From: Ignavibacteria bacterium
GTDB lineage: Bacteria; Bacteroidota; Ignavibacteria; Kapaibacteriales; UBA2268
DNA: 64,000 nt
Reading direction: 5' to 3'
Assembly (NCBI GenBank): GCA_031261605.1
Contig: JAISJI010000017.1
Location: 1-64,000 of the forward strand
This document shows, in pieces, positions 20,612 through 30,048 of this stretch. The notes below the pieces were generated by a model. That model was not told the origin of the DNA. It saw only the letters and a program-made list of their open reading frames with translations, and did not search any database. The translations under genes and the position numbers were made by a program. The stretch's first letter is position 1. Each line of letters opens with the position of its first letter.

Positions 20612-22423
20612 ATGAGAATAAAATCACAAACCATTATGTTGGTAGTCGCTTTAATAGCGACTACCAACTGTTTTACGGGGTGTGGTGGAACCTCCCCCAA
20701 GCAGCAGAAGATTTATTATGATATAAATTGGTATGTAGTGTCAGATAGTTCGGCTGCAGAGTATTATAGGATTGTTACATTGGATAAGGATAGGAGTTCT
20801 ATTGGAAAGGTTAGTGATTATTTTATTACTGGCGAGTTGCAAACGGAGATAGATAACGCAATATATATAGATAAGAAAGATGATAAAAAATCTATATGGA
20901 GAGGAAAGGAGAAACATTTTAATAAAAGCGAAGACATAACAGAACTTACCTATTACGATGCGATGGGAGAAAAATATAAACAGATTACCTATTATACTAA
21001 TAGTGGAACCCCTAGTGCTGAGTACTATATAGATAAAGACGGCAATCGCAATGGAGAGTGCAAAGATTATAAAACCAATGGCTCTTATACACAACGGAAT
21101 TACAAAAATGGTGTGCCTTCTCCATATTATTTAGATTGTTATAAACGTGGACAATGTGTGAGTGTATTCCATGATAATTTTAATAGTACCAATGTTGGTT
21201 GGTTGTTTACTAATTCTAAAATAGTTCAAGACGCTGGATTATTAATGACCGCTACGGATGAATATATTGCATCTGGATATATAGACCTTGAAGATTTTGA
21301 TTTTAGTTACAACTTCCGTATGGGAGCTAATTTTAATTTTATAAAAAAAGGTAATACAGAGAGTAATAATTTTTATGGAATAAGATGGGGAATTAAAGGC
21401 AATAACTATAATGCCTTTGTGATTAATCAATCAGGAGCATATAGAATTTATACTGTCACAAATGGAAAAAGTAACGTTGTCAGTGAGGGAAAAGCTGATG
21501 TGAATAAAACAAATACACTGAGTATATTACGAGCGGACAGTGTAAGAAGGGACAGTTATCTCTATTTTCTTATCAATGATGAAGAGGTAGATTCGGCAAA
21601 GTATTCCCGTTTTAGTGAAGGAAACCGGATAGGAGTTTTTACTAATGATGGCGAAGTCCTCGTTAGCGAATTGGAAGTGCGGCAATCAGAAGATATTACT
21701 AATAAAAAGCATATATTGAAAGATTGGGAAGGTAGTGGTTCAGGTTTCTTTGTCGATAAGAGAGGATATATTATTACAAACTACCATGTAATCGAAGACG
21801 CTAGGGAGATAGAAGTTGAGTTTGTGCGTAACGGTGAAAAGCAAAAATACACAGCAACGGTAAAGGGTCGTGCTCCCGAAAAGGATTTGGCGCTATTACT
21901 AATAGATACAACCAAAAGCAAAAAGCAATTTGTGCCATTTGCTAAAATACCCTATAATTTTAAAACAGATGAAAGCAGATTAGCAGAAAGAGTATTTACA
22001 TTAGGATTTCCTGGTCCTGTTCCAAATGTATTAAATCATACTGATGGGGCTATTAGAGCTTTAGCCGATTTTAGGAACAATACGGACTATTACACAGTAA
22101 CGGCAATAATCAATTCGGGTAACAGTGGCGGACCGTTATTCGATGACAAGGGAAATTTAATAGGTGTAAATAGTAAGTCAATTAATAGAGAATTTATAGA
22201 ACGTGTAGAGATAGGAGATACAATAATATCAAATAGACCTTATGCCGCATTTGATGGTTTGTATGGGTCAATTAAATCCACTGTTGTAAAAGAATTTATT
22301 GATACCCGAAGTGCGCAATCGTTAGAATTACCCAACGATAGAACATTAGAAGAAGTGACAGATAGGGCTACGCAAGTAGAAGCATTAACACCTTATGTTG
22401 TGTGGATAAGAGTCAAGTACTAA
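20612..22423 (+). CDS. Lipoprotein with MORN-like, LamG/concanavalin-like and C-terminal trypsin-like serine protease domains
   Basis: Lipobox-like NCFTGCGG; GSGFFVDKRGYIITNYHVIEDA, KDLALLLID, NSGNSGGPLFDDKG. Confidence 0.78.
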   Translation: MRIKSQTIMLVVALIATTNCFTGCGGTSPKQQKIYYDINWYVVSDSSAAEYYRIVTLDKDRSSIGKVSDYFITGELQTEIDNAIYIDKKDDKKSIWRGKEKHFNKSEDITELTYYDAMGEKYKQITYYTNSGTPSAEYYIDKDGNRNGECKDYKTNGSYTQRNYKNGVPSPYYLDCYKRGQCVSVFHDNFNSTNVGWLFTNSKIVQDAGLLMTATDEYIASGYIDLEDFDFSYNFRMGANFNFIKKGNTESNNFYGIRWGIKGNNYNAFVINQSGAYRIYTVTNGKSNVVSEGKADVNKTNTLSILRADSVRRDSYLYFLINDEEVDSAKYSRFSEGNRIGVFTNDGEVLVSELEVRQSEDITNKKHILKDWEGSGSGFFVDKRGYIITNYHVIEDAREIEVEFVRNGEKQKYTATVKGRAPEKDLALLLIDTTKSKKQFVPFAKIPYNFKTDESRLAERVFTLGFPGPVPNVLNHTDGAIRALADFRNNTDYYTVTAIINSGNSGGPLFDDKGNLIGVNSKSINREFIERVEIGDTIISNRPYAAFDGLYGSIKSTVVKEFIDTRSAQSLELPNDRTLEEVTDRATQVEALTPYVVWIRVKY

Positions 22424-22460
22424 CTTCTTACATCTTGCCATATTGTTTCATAATACAAAG

Positions 22461-22490
22461 AAGGCGACTCACTTACGAGTCGCCTTAATT
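22461..22490 (+). terminator. Hairpin terminator
   Basis: aaggcgactc-acttac-gagtcgcctt followed by aattatt. Confidence 0.7.
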
Positions 22491-22688
22491 ATTCCATTCG
22501 GTGTATAATGTGCCTGATATATAGTGCCGATAATAAAAAAATTATGCAATATAACAAGAAAGTTATCCACAATTTGCAAAAAAAATCATTAGAAAATCTG
22601 GTTAATCATAGTTCAGAAAAATAAAAAAATGTAGAAAAAACACTTTTTTCTTGGTGGTTTCGGAAAAAAGCGTTATGTTTGTATTATC

Positions 22689-22709
22689 AAATTGTAATCA
22701 TTACAATTT
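22689..22709. promoter_or_regulatory. Fur-family (PerR-like) operator
   Basis: aaattgtaatcattacaattt, perfect palindrome around one base; core TTGTAATCATTACAA versus Per box TTATAATNATTATAA; 50 bp upstream of a Fur/PerR-family gene. Confidence 0.75.
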
Positions 22710-22758
22710 TAGATAATAAACAACTGTATTCTTAATACAAAATTATTGTTTGTTCACA

Positions 22759-23184
22759 ATGAAAACAATTACAAAATTAAACTCACAAGAGACCCTGCTA
22801 AAGTATGGTATATCGCCTTCAATTCATAGGATGACGATTATGAATTATATGCTTCAACATCGGACACATCCCACAGCAGATGAGATTTATTCCCATCTAC
22901 ACGGCGATATACCCACTTTATCAAAGACAACTATATACAATACGTTGAAGTTGCTCGTTGCAAAAGGTGCTATACAAGAAATCACCATAGATGAGAAAAA
23001 TACTCGCTATGATGCAGAGATTGAGCCCCATTCGCACTTCAAATGCAATGTTTGCGGACATATTTACGATGTTCCATCGCCAAAGATAGGCGGTATAACC
23101 GATAAGTCCATTTACAAAATAAGCGAAGTGCAGGTATATTATAGAGGGATTTGCACAATTTGTAGGTCTCTATTAATGCATTAA
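22759..23184 (+). CDS. Fur/PerR-family transcriptional regulator
   Basis: HPTADEIYSHLHGDIPTLSKTTIYNTLKLLV; HFKCNVCGHIYD; CTICRS. Confidence 0.9.
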   Translation: MKTITKLNSQETLLKYGISPSIHRMTIMNYMLQHRTHPTADEIYSHLHGDIPTLSKTTIYNTLKLLVAKGAIQEITIDEKNTRYDAEIEPHSHFKCNVCGHIYDVPSPKIGGITDKSIYKISEVQVYYRGICTICRSLLMH

Positions 23185-23272
23185 TTGAAAATATAATTAT
23201 GTAACTATATAGTTATATAAAAAACATACTCAACAAAAAATTCAATTCACTAATTAAAAGGAGAAAAATAAA

Positions 23273-23830
23273 ATGAGTAAAAAATGGAAATGCCCAATAT
23301 GTGGTTACATCCACGAAGGAAATGTGCCACCAGTAGAATGCCCGCAATGCAAGGCAGCCGGCAGTAAATTCACAGAAATCATCGCAGTAGAAGGCAAAAT
23401 GACCTTCGCTGACGAGCACGTTGTCGGCATCGCAAAAGGTGTTGATAAAGAAATTTGGGATGGCTTACAAGCCAACTTTACGGGCGAATGCACCGAAGTT
23501 GGTATGTATATCGCAATGGGCAGACAAGCCGACCGCGAAGGTTACCCCGAAATAGCAGAAGCATTCAAACGCTATGCCTTTGAAGAAGCAGACCATGCTT
23601 CAAGGTTCTGCGAACTACTTGGCGAAATGGTTTGGGATACCGAAACAAACCTCAAAAAGAGAATGGAAGCAGAACAAGGCGCTTGCGAAGGCAAAAAACA
23701 TCTCGCCACAATCGCAAAACAGCAGAACTTGGATGCAATCCACGACACTGTCCACGAAATGTGCAAAGACGAAGCTCGTCATGGCAAGGGCTTCGAAGGA
23801 TTATATAATAGATATTTTGGCAAAAAATAA
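23273..23830 (+). CDS. Rubrerythrin family protein
   Basis: N-terminal rubredoxin-like [12 protein letters not shown]...CPQCKA plus ferritin-like domain with EEADHA and DEARHG. Confidence 0.92.
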   Translation: MSKKWKCPICGYIHEGNVPPVECPQCKAAGSKFTEIIAVEGKMTFADEHVVGIAKGVDKEIWDGLQANFTGECTEVGMYIAMGRQADREGYPEIAEAFKRYAFEEADHASRFCELLGEMVWDTETNLKKRMEAEQGACEGKKHLATIAKQQNLDAIHDTVHEMCKDEARHGKGFEGLYNRYFGKK

Positions 23831-23857
23831 TCCTAAGATATGATTTCCCTTATTCTT

Positions 23858-23890
23858 CCCCTTTCTTCGCCGGAAAGGGGCTTTTTTTTT
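23858..23890 (+). terminator. Rho-independent terminator
   Basis: cccctttc-ttcgccg-gaaagggg followed by ctttttttttt. Confidence 0.88.
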
Positions 23891-23962
23891 CTAAAAATAG
23901 CGTAAATAGTTATAGATTGCAAAAAAAATAGTATATTTAAGGTTATACTCTATACGTCAAAT

Positions 23963-25168
23963 ATGAATATACTACAAATCACCAATAAATTCCCGTATCC
24001 ACCAAAGGATGGCGCCTCTGTCTGCATTTGGAATATGACGGAAAGCTTTGCATTTGCTGGACATAGCGTAACGGTGCTCGCCCTAAATACAAATAAGCAT
24101 CATACAGATTTTTCCGCAGAGACAGCAAATTTGCCAAATAATATTCAGATTTATCCTATTGATATTAATACGGATAGGAAGGCATTTGCATTGCTATTCA
24201 ATTTAATGTTCTCCAAATTGCCATATACAGCGACTCGTTTTTACTCTAAGGCATTTGAAAATAAACTGATAGAGTTGTTGGATGCAAATAAATATGATGT
24301 GATACAAATTGAATTGCCATATCAGGCGTATTATATTCCAATAATAAGAAAGCATTCTAACGCTTTGATTTCACTACGCTTGCACAATGTAGAGAATGAG
24401 ATTTGGAAGCGTCTGGCGATAAATGAGAAGAGCAAATTCCGTCGAGATTATATTGATGATTTAGCACAACGCATTGAAAATTTTGAAGTTAATATGTTGA
24501 AGGAAGCCGATTGTTTTATACCTGTAACGAAGCGCGACTGTGATTATTTTATTTCGCTCGGCATAGATAAACCGCATTTGGTCGCTCCGATTGGCATTCA
24601 GAGCAGGTATGTGGATAGCGTAAAGGTTTCGCATACTTCTCTTAACTACTTATTTATCGGCACATTAGATTGGCAGCCGAATGTGGAAGGTCTATTGTGG
24701 TTTTTGGATAATGTTTGGAAGGAAGTCATTAAAATTCAATCAGATAAGCAATTTTATATAATCGGACGCTATGCTCCTGAGGATTTGGCTGAAACGTTGA
24801 AACGCTATCCCAATACTACATTTCTTGGTGCAGTGGATAACGCCATTAACTATATGAAATCTTATGCAGTTATGGTGGTTCCGCTTCAATCCGGAAGTGG
24901 AATGAGAGTGAAGATAATTGAGGGAATGGCTGCTGGTTGTGCGATTATTTCTACGGCGATGGGAGCGGAAGGAGTTGATGCTGTGGATGGAGAAAGTATA
25001 ATAATAGCCAATTCAGCGTATGAATTTATTGAAAAAATAAAAAATACGAGTGTGGAGACGACTAATGCGGTCGCCAACAATGCAAAGAATTTTTTGCTAA
25101 CTAACTATAATGCGGAGAATATTGCGAATTCCGTTCTAAGATTTTACGATGGGCTTTTAAGTAGTTAG
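23963..25168 (+). CDS. Glycosyltransferase, GT4-like
   Basis: MNILQITNKFPYPPKDGASVCIWNM; GTLDWQPNVEGLLWFL; VPLQSGSGMRVKIIEGMAAG. Confidence 0.88.
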   Translation: MNILQITNKFPYPPKDGASVCIWNMTESFAFAGHSVTVLALNTNKHHTDFSAETANLPNNIQIYPIDINTDRKAFALLFNLMFSKLPYTATRFYSKAFENKLIELLDANKYDVIQIELPYQAYYIPIIRKHSNALISLRLHNVENEIWKRLAINEKSKFRRDYIDDLAQRIENFEVNMLKEADCFIPVTKRDCDYFISLGIDKPHLVAPIGIQSRYVDSVKVSHTSLNYLFIGTLDWQPNVEGLLWFLDNVWKEVIKIQSDKQFYIIGRYAPEDLAETLKRYPNTTFLGAVDNAINYMKSYAVMVVPLQSGSGMRVKIIEGMAAGCAIISTAMGAEGVDAVDGESIIIANSAYEFIEKIKNTSVETTNAVANNAKNFLLTNYNAENIANSVLRFYDGLLSS

Positions 25169-25319
25169 TCCTTGCGATGTAGTATAAAAAAGTAGGACTT
25201 TTAGTTAGCCCTGACTTTGTGTTATTGATTAATTAAAATATATTTGTGAACTGTGCTGTTGAAGCATCCCGGGTAGTTGTATAAGTGACATTTGCTAATT
25301 TGACGGAGCAGACCAATTT

Positions 25320-27374
25320 TTACTTCGGCTCGTAATGCGAAAACATCATTGAATACGAGGCGCGACCTTGCGATACAGAGCGTAATTTAGTAACATAGCC
25401 GAACATTTCGCTAAGCGGAGCGATGCACTTAATATGCTGCGTTGTTCCACGCAACTCTACTCCTTCTATGCGTCCTTTGCGTGAGTTCATATCGGCTATA
25501 ACATCGCCGACATAGTCGCTCGGACAAGTAATATCCACTGCAAATACTGGTTCTAAGAGTGCTGGCGATGCTTCTCTGGTTGCATCTTTTACAGCGATGG
25601 ATGCCGCTATTTTATACGCAATCGGGTCAGCATCATCACCATAACGCATTTCAAGGATTTGTGCCTCTACATCCATCATCGGAAAGCCGGAAGTGCCGAC
25701 ATTTAGTGCTTCTCTTGCACCTTCCATCGCACCGGTTAGCATCTCTATCGTAATATTCTTATCCACTTTGTCGGTATCCAATTTCCCTTTTTTATCTAAC
25801 AAATCGGTAGTGATTACAAGACCTTGTCCCTTTGCTGGCTTTAAGTTTAACTTAACCCAGCCGAACATATTCTTACCGGAAGAGCGGTCAAATTGCGACT
25901 CCTTCACGATACTCGCTGTAATGGTCTCCTTATACGCAACTTGAGGATTACCGACACGTGCCTCTACATTAAATTCCCGTTTCAATCTATCAACAATTAT
26001 TTCCAAATGGAGTTCGCCAACACCGCTAATGATGATTTGACCGCTATCAGCATCGTTACTAAAGCGGAATGTGGGGTCTTCATCAGCGAGGCGTTTCAAT
26101 GCTTCCAACAATTTATCTTGGTCTGCAAGTGTTTTTGCTTCAATGGCTTGGTTGATTACTGGCTCGGAAAAGCGTATTTTTTCATACAACACGGGTTTAT
26201 GTGGGTCGCAAAGAGTATCGCCTGTTCCAGCGAACTTAAGTCCAGGTAATGCAATGAGTTCGCCCGAAGATGCTTCTTTAACTTCCTCTCTCTTATTGGC
26301 GTGAACGTTCAGTATTTTGAGTATTTTCTCCTTTTTATCTGTTCCGGCAATGAGTAGAGAGTCACCTACTTTCAGACATCCGGAGTAAATGCGAGCGTAT
26401 GTAAGACGTCCTACGTATGGGTCAGTCACAATCTTAAATGCGAGTGCAGATATGGCTTCGTCATCAATCATTTTTATGGTCTTAACTTTCTCTAAGTCCT
26501 TGGGGTCGTAGCCGGTTATCTCTTTGTGGTCAAGTGGGGATGGCAGGTAATCAATTACTGCTTCTATGAGTGGCTGCACACCGATATTACGTAAGGATGA
26601 GCCACATAGCACAGGAACTATAGTTCGTTCTTTCGTTGCAATGCGTAGTGCTGATTTTATTTCAATCTCTGTAAGTGCTTCACCTGCAAGATACTTCTCT
26701 AATAATGCATCGCTTGTTTCTGCTACTGCATCCAATAGTATATTGCGGTATTCATTGGCTTGCTCAAGTAGTTCAGTAGGAATATCTTTAAGAGCAAATT
26801 TCACACCTTGGCTTGCAATATCAAAGTAAACCGCTTTCATCGCAATTAGGTCTATAATACCGACAAAAGTATCTTCTGCACCAATCGGTATTTGTAACGG
26901 AACCGGATTGCAAGTAAATTTATCGCGAATGTCATCAACAACTCTAAAGAACGATGCACCTATTCTATCCATCTTATTTATAAAGACGATACGAGGAACA
27001 TTATACTCATCTGCTTGATGCCAAACTGTCTCCGTCTGCGGTTGGACACCTCCAACAGCACACACCACCGCAATCGCACCATCCAACACACGTAGAGAAC
27101 GCTGGACTTCGGCTGTGAAATCCACGTGTCCGGGTGTATCAATGATATTTATGGTATTGCCGTTCCATTCCACTGGCGTAACAGCGGACATAATAGTAAT
27201 ACCGCGCTCTTTTTCCTGTTCCATAAAATCCATAAACGCAGTTCCGTCATCCACTTGCCCGATTTTATGGATATATCCGGAGTAGAATAGGAAGCGCTCG
27301 GTAGTAGTGGTTTTGCCGGCATCAATATGAGCCATAATGCCGATGTTGCGTATTTTTGATTTATCGTGTTGCAT
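25320..27374 (-). CDS. fusA: Elongation factor G
   Basis: [39 protein letters not shown]. Confidence 0.97.
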   Translation of the reverse strand: MQHDKSKIRNIGIMAHIDAGKTTTTERFLFYSGYIHKIGQVDDGTAFMDFMEQEKERGITIMSAVTPVEWNGNTINIIDTPGHVDFTAEVQRSLRVLDGAIAVVCAVGGVQPQTETVWHQADEYNVPRIVFINKMDRIGASFFRVVDDIRDKFTCNPVPLQIPIGAEDTFVGIIDLIAMKAVYFDIASQGVKFALKDIPTELLEQANEYRNILLDAVAETSDALLEKYLAGEALTEIEIKSALRIATKERTIVPVLCGSSLRNIGVQPLIEAVIDYLPSPLDHKEITGYDPKDLEKVKTIKMIDDEAISALAFKIVTDPYVGRLTYARIYSGCLKVGDSLLIAGTDKKEKILKILNVHANKREEVKEASSGELIALPGLKFAGTGDTLCDPHKPVLYEKIRFSEPVINQAIEAKTLADQDKLLEALKRLADEDPTFRFSNDADSGQIIISGVGELHLEIIVDRLKREFNVEARVGNPQVAYKETITASIVKESQFDRSSGKNMFGWVKLNLKPAKGQGLVITTDLLDKKGKLDTDKVDKNITIEMLTGAMEGAREALNVGTSGFPMMDVEAQILEMRYGDDADPIAYKIAASIAVKDATREASPALLEPVFAVDITCPSDYVGDVIADMNSRKGRIEGVELRGTTQHIKCIAPLSEMFGYVTKLRSVSQGRASYSMMFSHYEPK

Positions 27375-27377
27375 ATT

Positions 27378-27731
27378 TTATTTGATTAGATTAGGTATTT
27401 CAATCACTTGTGAAATAGCTGGGTTAATTTTGGGCATAATTTCTTCGCTCACATTGCCAATTTTCCTAATGAGTCGGTTTTCAGACACAGAGCGTATTTG
27501 AAAACAATCAATAGAGGATAACTTTGTAAGACCATTAGTTTGCGAAGGTAAAAGTTGTATCATCCACGGAGAAATACTATAATGTTCTTTCCAATCAGTA
27601 ATTGGAAGAATTATTTTTAGCGGAAGAGACACAAAAACATCATTGCTAATAATGAGCGCAGGACGTGTTTTCCGCATTTCTGCCCCAATAGTAGGGTCAA
27701 GATTTATTAACCATATTTCACCTTGCATCAT
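27378..27731 (-). CDS. PemK/MazF-family toxin
   Basis: MMQGEIWLINLDPTIGAEMRKTRPALIISNDVFVSLPLKIILPITDW. Confidence 0.85.
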   Translation of the reverse strand: MMQGEIWLINLDPTIGAEMRKTRPALIISNDVFVSLPLKIILPITDWKEHYSISPWMIQLLPSQTNGLTKLSSIDCFQIRSVSENRLIRKIGNVSEEIMPKINPAISQVIEIPNLIK

Positions 27732-28011
27732 AAAATGCCTCCGAATCAATGGCTGTGAAGGCGGTGAGTTCTTTGTCGTTAAGATAGTCATCGCGTAACA
27801 TATCCACCGCGTATCTTGCACTCCGAACATATTCAACTTCCGAAGTTATGTCTTCTAATGACAATTCTTCTGCTGCATTAGTCCTTAGAGCAGTAATTAC
27901 AGCATCTATGGTTGCAGGTTTAGGGTTAATTGTAATTAATTTAAGTTGCTCTAAATCCAAAAGTAATTGTTTAGATGCAGGGTTAAGCAGTTCTATTGTA
28001 AGAGTTTCCAT
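27718..28011 (-). CDS. Probable antitoxin partner of PemK/MazF toxin
   Basis: METLTIELLNPASKQLLLDLEQLKLI...; 14-nt overlap with toxin start. Confidence 0.72.
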   Translation of the reverse strand: METLTIELLNPASKQLLLDLEQLKLITINPKPATIDAVITALRTNAAEELSLEDITSEVEYVRSARYAVDMLRDDYLNDKELTAFTAIDSEAFYDAR

Positions 28012-28114
28012 ATTTATTTTATTTGATTTAAAACACAAATAACCCTATTACATAAAGTAGTAAGGTATTTTGTGTAAGTATATGTGAATGAAAGAGTTAT
28101 GTGCTTTTGCTGGA

Positions 28115-28582
28115 TTACCAACGGAAATGGCTGAACGCTTTGTTTGCTTCTGCCATTCTATGTATATCATCACGCTTTTTCACAGACGAACCTTCGCCTT
28201 TTGCTGCAGCCATCAGTTCCATTGCAAGACGCTGGCTCATTTTATGGTCTCTACGAGCGAGGGCATAGTTCTTCAACCAACGGATAGCAAGGGTTTGGCG
28301 GCGTTCTTCACGAACATCAACAGGCACTTGGTAAGTAGCACCGCCGACTCTACGTGAGCGAACTTCTACTTGTGGAGCGACATTAGAGAGCGCTTGTTTG
28401 AACACTTCCATCGGGTCTTGTTTGGTTTTATCGGATATGATGTCCATTGCATCATACATTATTTTACGAGCTGTATTTTTCTTGCCGTCGAGCATTATGC
28501 TATTGACAAACTTAGTGATTACGATGTCATTAAATTTGGGGTCTGGCATTATTCTGCGTTTTTCTGCGCGTCTTTTTCTCAT
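28115..28582 (-). CDS. rpsG: 30S ribosomal protein S7
   Basis: [38 protein letters not shown]. Confidence 0.97.
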   Translation of the reverse strand: MRKRRAEKRRIMPDPKFNDIVITKFVNSIMLDGKKNTARKIMYDAMDIISDKTKQDPMEVFKQALSNVAPQVEVRSRRVGGATYQVPVDVREERRQTLAIRWLKNYALARRDHKMSQRLAMELMAAAKGEGSSVKKRDDIHRMAEANKAFSHFRW

Positions 28583-28736
28583 TTTGTTTATAATATGTGT
28601 TTAATTAAAAATTCTTTTTTGTTAGGATAGAGATGTTATAAATAATTCCAAAACCGGCACAACCGCTACTTGTGTATTAGGCAGCAACTGGAGTGGATTT
28701 CGTAATGATTGTATTCTCTATTGTAACTATTGCTGT

Positions 28737-29129
28737 TTATTTTTTAGTAGGAGTAGCGACTTTCTTGCGTTTCGAGCCGTATTTTGAGCGTCCTTGTTTT
28801 CTTTCATTTACGCCTTGGGTATCAGCGACACCGCGGATTATGTGATAGCGAACACCCGGTAAATCCTTAACTCTACCGCCACGTATATATACTAAACTGT
28901 GCTCTTGCAAGTTATGCCCAACTCCTGGGATGTATGCTGTAACTTCGTATCCGCTGGATAAGCGGACGCGGGCTACTTTACGCAGAGCGGAATTCGGCTT
29001 CTTTGGTGTGGTAGTATATACACGGGTGCATACGCCACGGGCTTGTGGGCTGGCGTTTAGCGCAGGTGATTTACTTTTCACTGTTACTCGTTTTCTTCCT
29101 TTTCGAACTAATTGACTAATAGTTGGCAC
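28737..29129 (-). CDS. rpsL: 30S ribosomal protein S12
   Basis: [13 protein letters not shown]...[37 protein letters not shown]. Confidence 0.98.
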   Translation of the reverse strand: MPTISQLVRKGRKRVTVKSKSPALNASPQARGVCTRVYTTTPKKPNSALRKVARVRLSSGYEVTAYIPGVGHNLQEHSLVYIRGGRVKDLPGVRYHIIRGVADTQGVNERKQGRSKYGSKRKKVATPTKK

Positions 29130-29222
29130 TTATTGTCTCCGTTAAGATTTTAAAATATAACTACAAAAATACGCTTTTTTTTTCACATAGCAAAGAAAAA
29201 GCGTTTTTTTAGTATAATATTT

Positions 29223-29879
29223 TTATTCTGATGGAAAAGTTGGAGACGTAGCATTTTTCACATCTTCTAAAGTTTCATCTATATTCATCTGTATATATGC
29301 TTTATGTTCATCTGGAGCAAGTTCCAATGCTCTGCTATAGCTCTCCAATGCTTCCTCATAGCGTTTCAACTCATTATATACATTCCCTTTGTATACCCAA
29401 GTATCATCCTTGGGTTCAATAGCCAATGCCTTGTCAAAGCATTCCAATGCTTCCTCATAGCGTTCCAAATGATATTTTGATAATCCTTTGTTGTGCCAAG
29501 CAATAGCATCATCGGGAGCAATAGCCAATGCCCTATCAAAGCATTTTATTGCTTCCTCATAGCGTCCCATATAAAGATATGTTGTCCCTTTGTTGTTCCA
29601 AGCAGTAGCATTCTCTGGTTCAATAGCCAACACCTTGTCATAGCATATCAATGCTCCCGAATGCTCAAAGCCATCAATATACACCAATGCTTTGTAGAGC
29701 CACGCTAATACATTTTTGGAGTCAAGAGCAAGGGTGCTATCGAGGCAAGCTTCTAATGCATCATATTCGCCAGCATTATAAAGCGCTTCAATGCGTTCAT
29801 CTAAATTTTGTGCATACGCATCCGTTGCTCCAATTACAGCGATAGCAACAATCGCTACAAAAATCTTAAAATATTTCAT
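29223..29879 (-). CDS. Secreted TPR protein
   Basis: Signal peptide MKYFKIFVAIVAIAVIGATDAYAQ; repeated AWxNKGxxxxxxxRYEEAIxCFDxALAIxPxD. Confidence 0.9.
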   Translation of the reverse strand: MKYFKIFVAIVAIAVIGATDAYAQNLDERIEALYNAGEYDALEACLDSTLALDSKNVLAWLYKALVYIDGFEHSGALICYDKVLAIEPENATAWNNKGTTYLYMGRYEEAIKCFDRALAIAPDDAIAWHNKGLSKYHLERYEEALECFDKALAIEPKDDTWVYKGNVYNELKRYEEALESYSRALELAPDEHKAYIQMNIDETLEDVKNATSPTFPSE

Positions 29880-30048
29880 TGTGGATTTCTCCTATAATGA
29901 TTAGTAAATATTGCAAAAAATATGTTTTTGCTTGAGTGGTATTACAACAACATAATTATTTTTTTACACTAAATTATTATTTTGTGGAAAAATAGTGGTA
30001 TTTTTAAAGCTCCATTTTTTTACGAAACAAAATCAATACATAACTATA

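Noticed and set aside
28583-28736. 154-bp gap between rpsL and rpsG considered as an inserted RNA gene
   Set aside because: No recognisable conserved RNA motif or ORF; only noted as a slightly long spacer.
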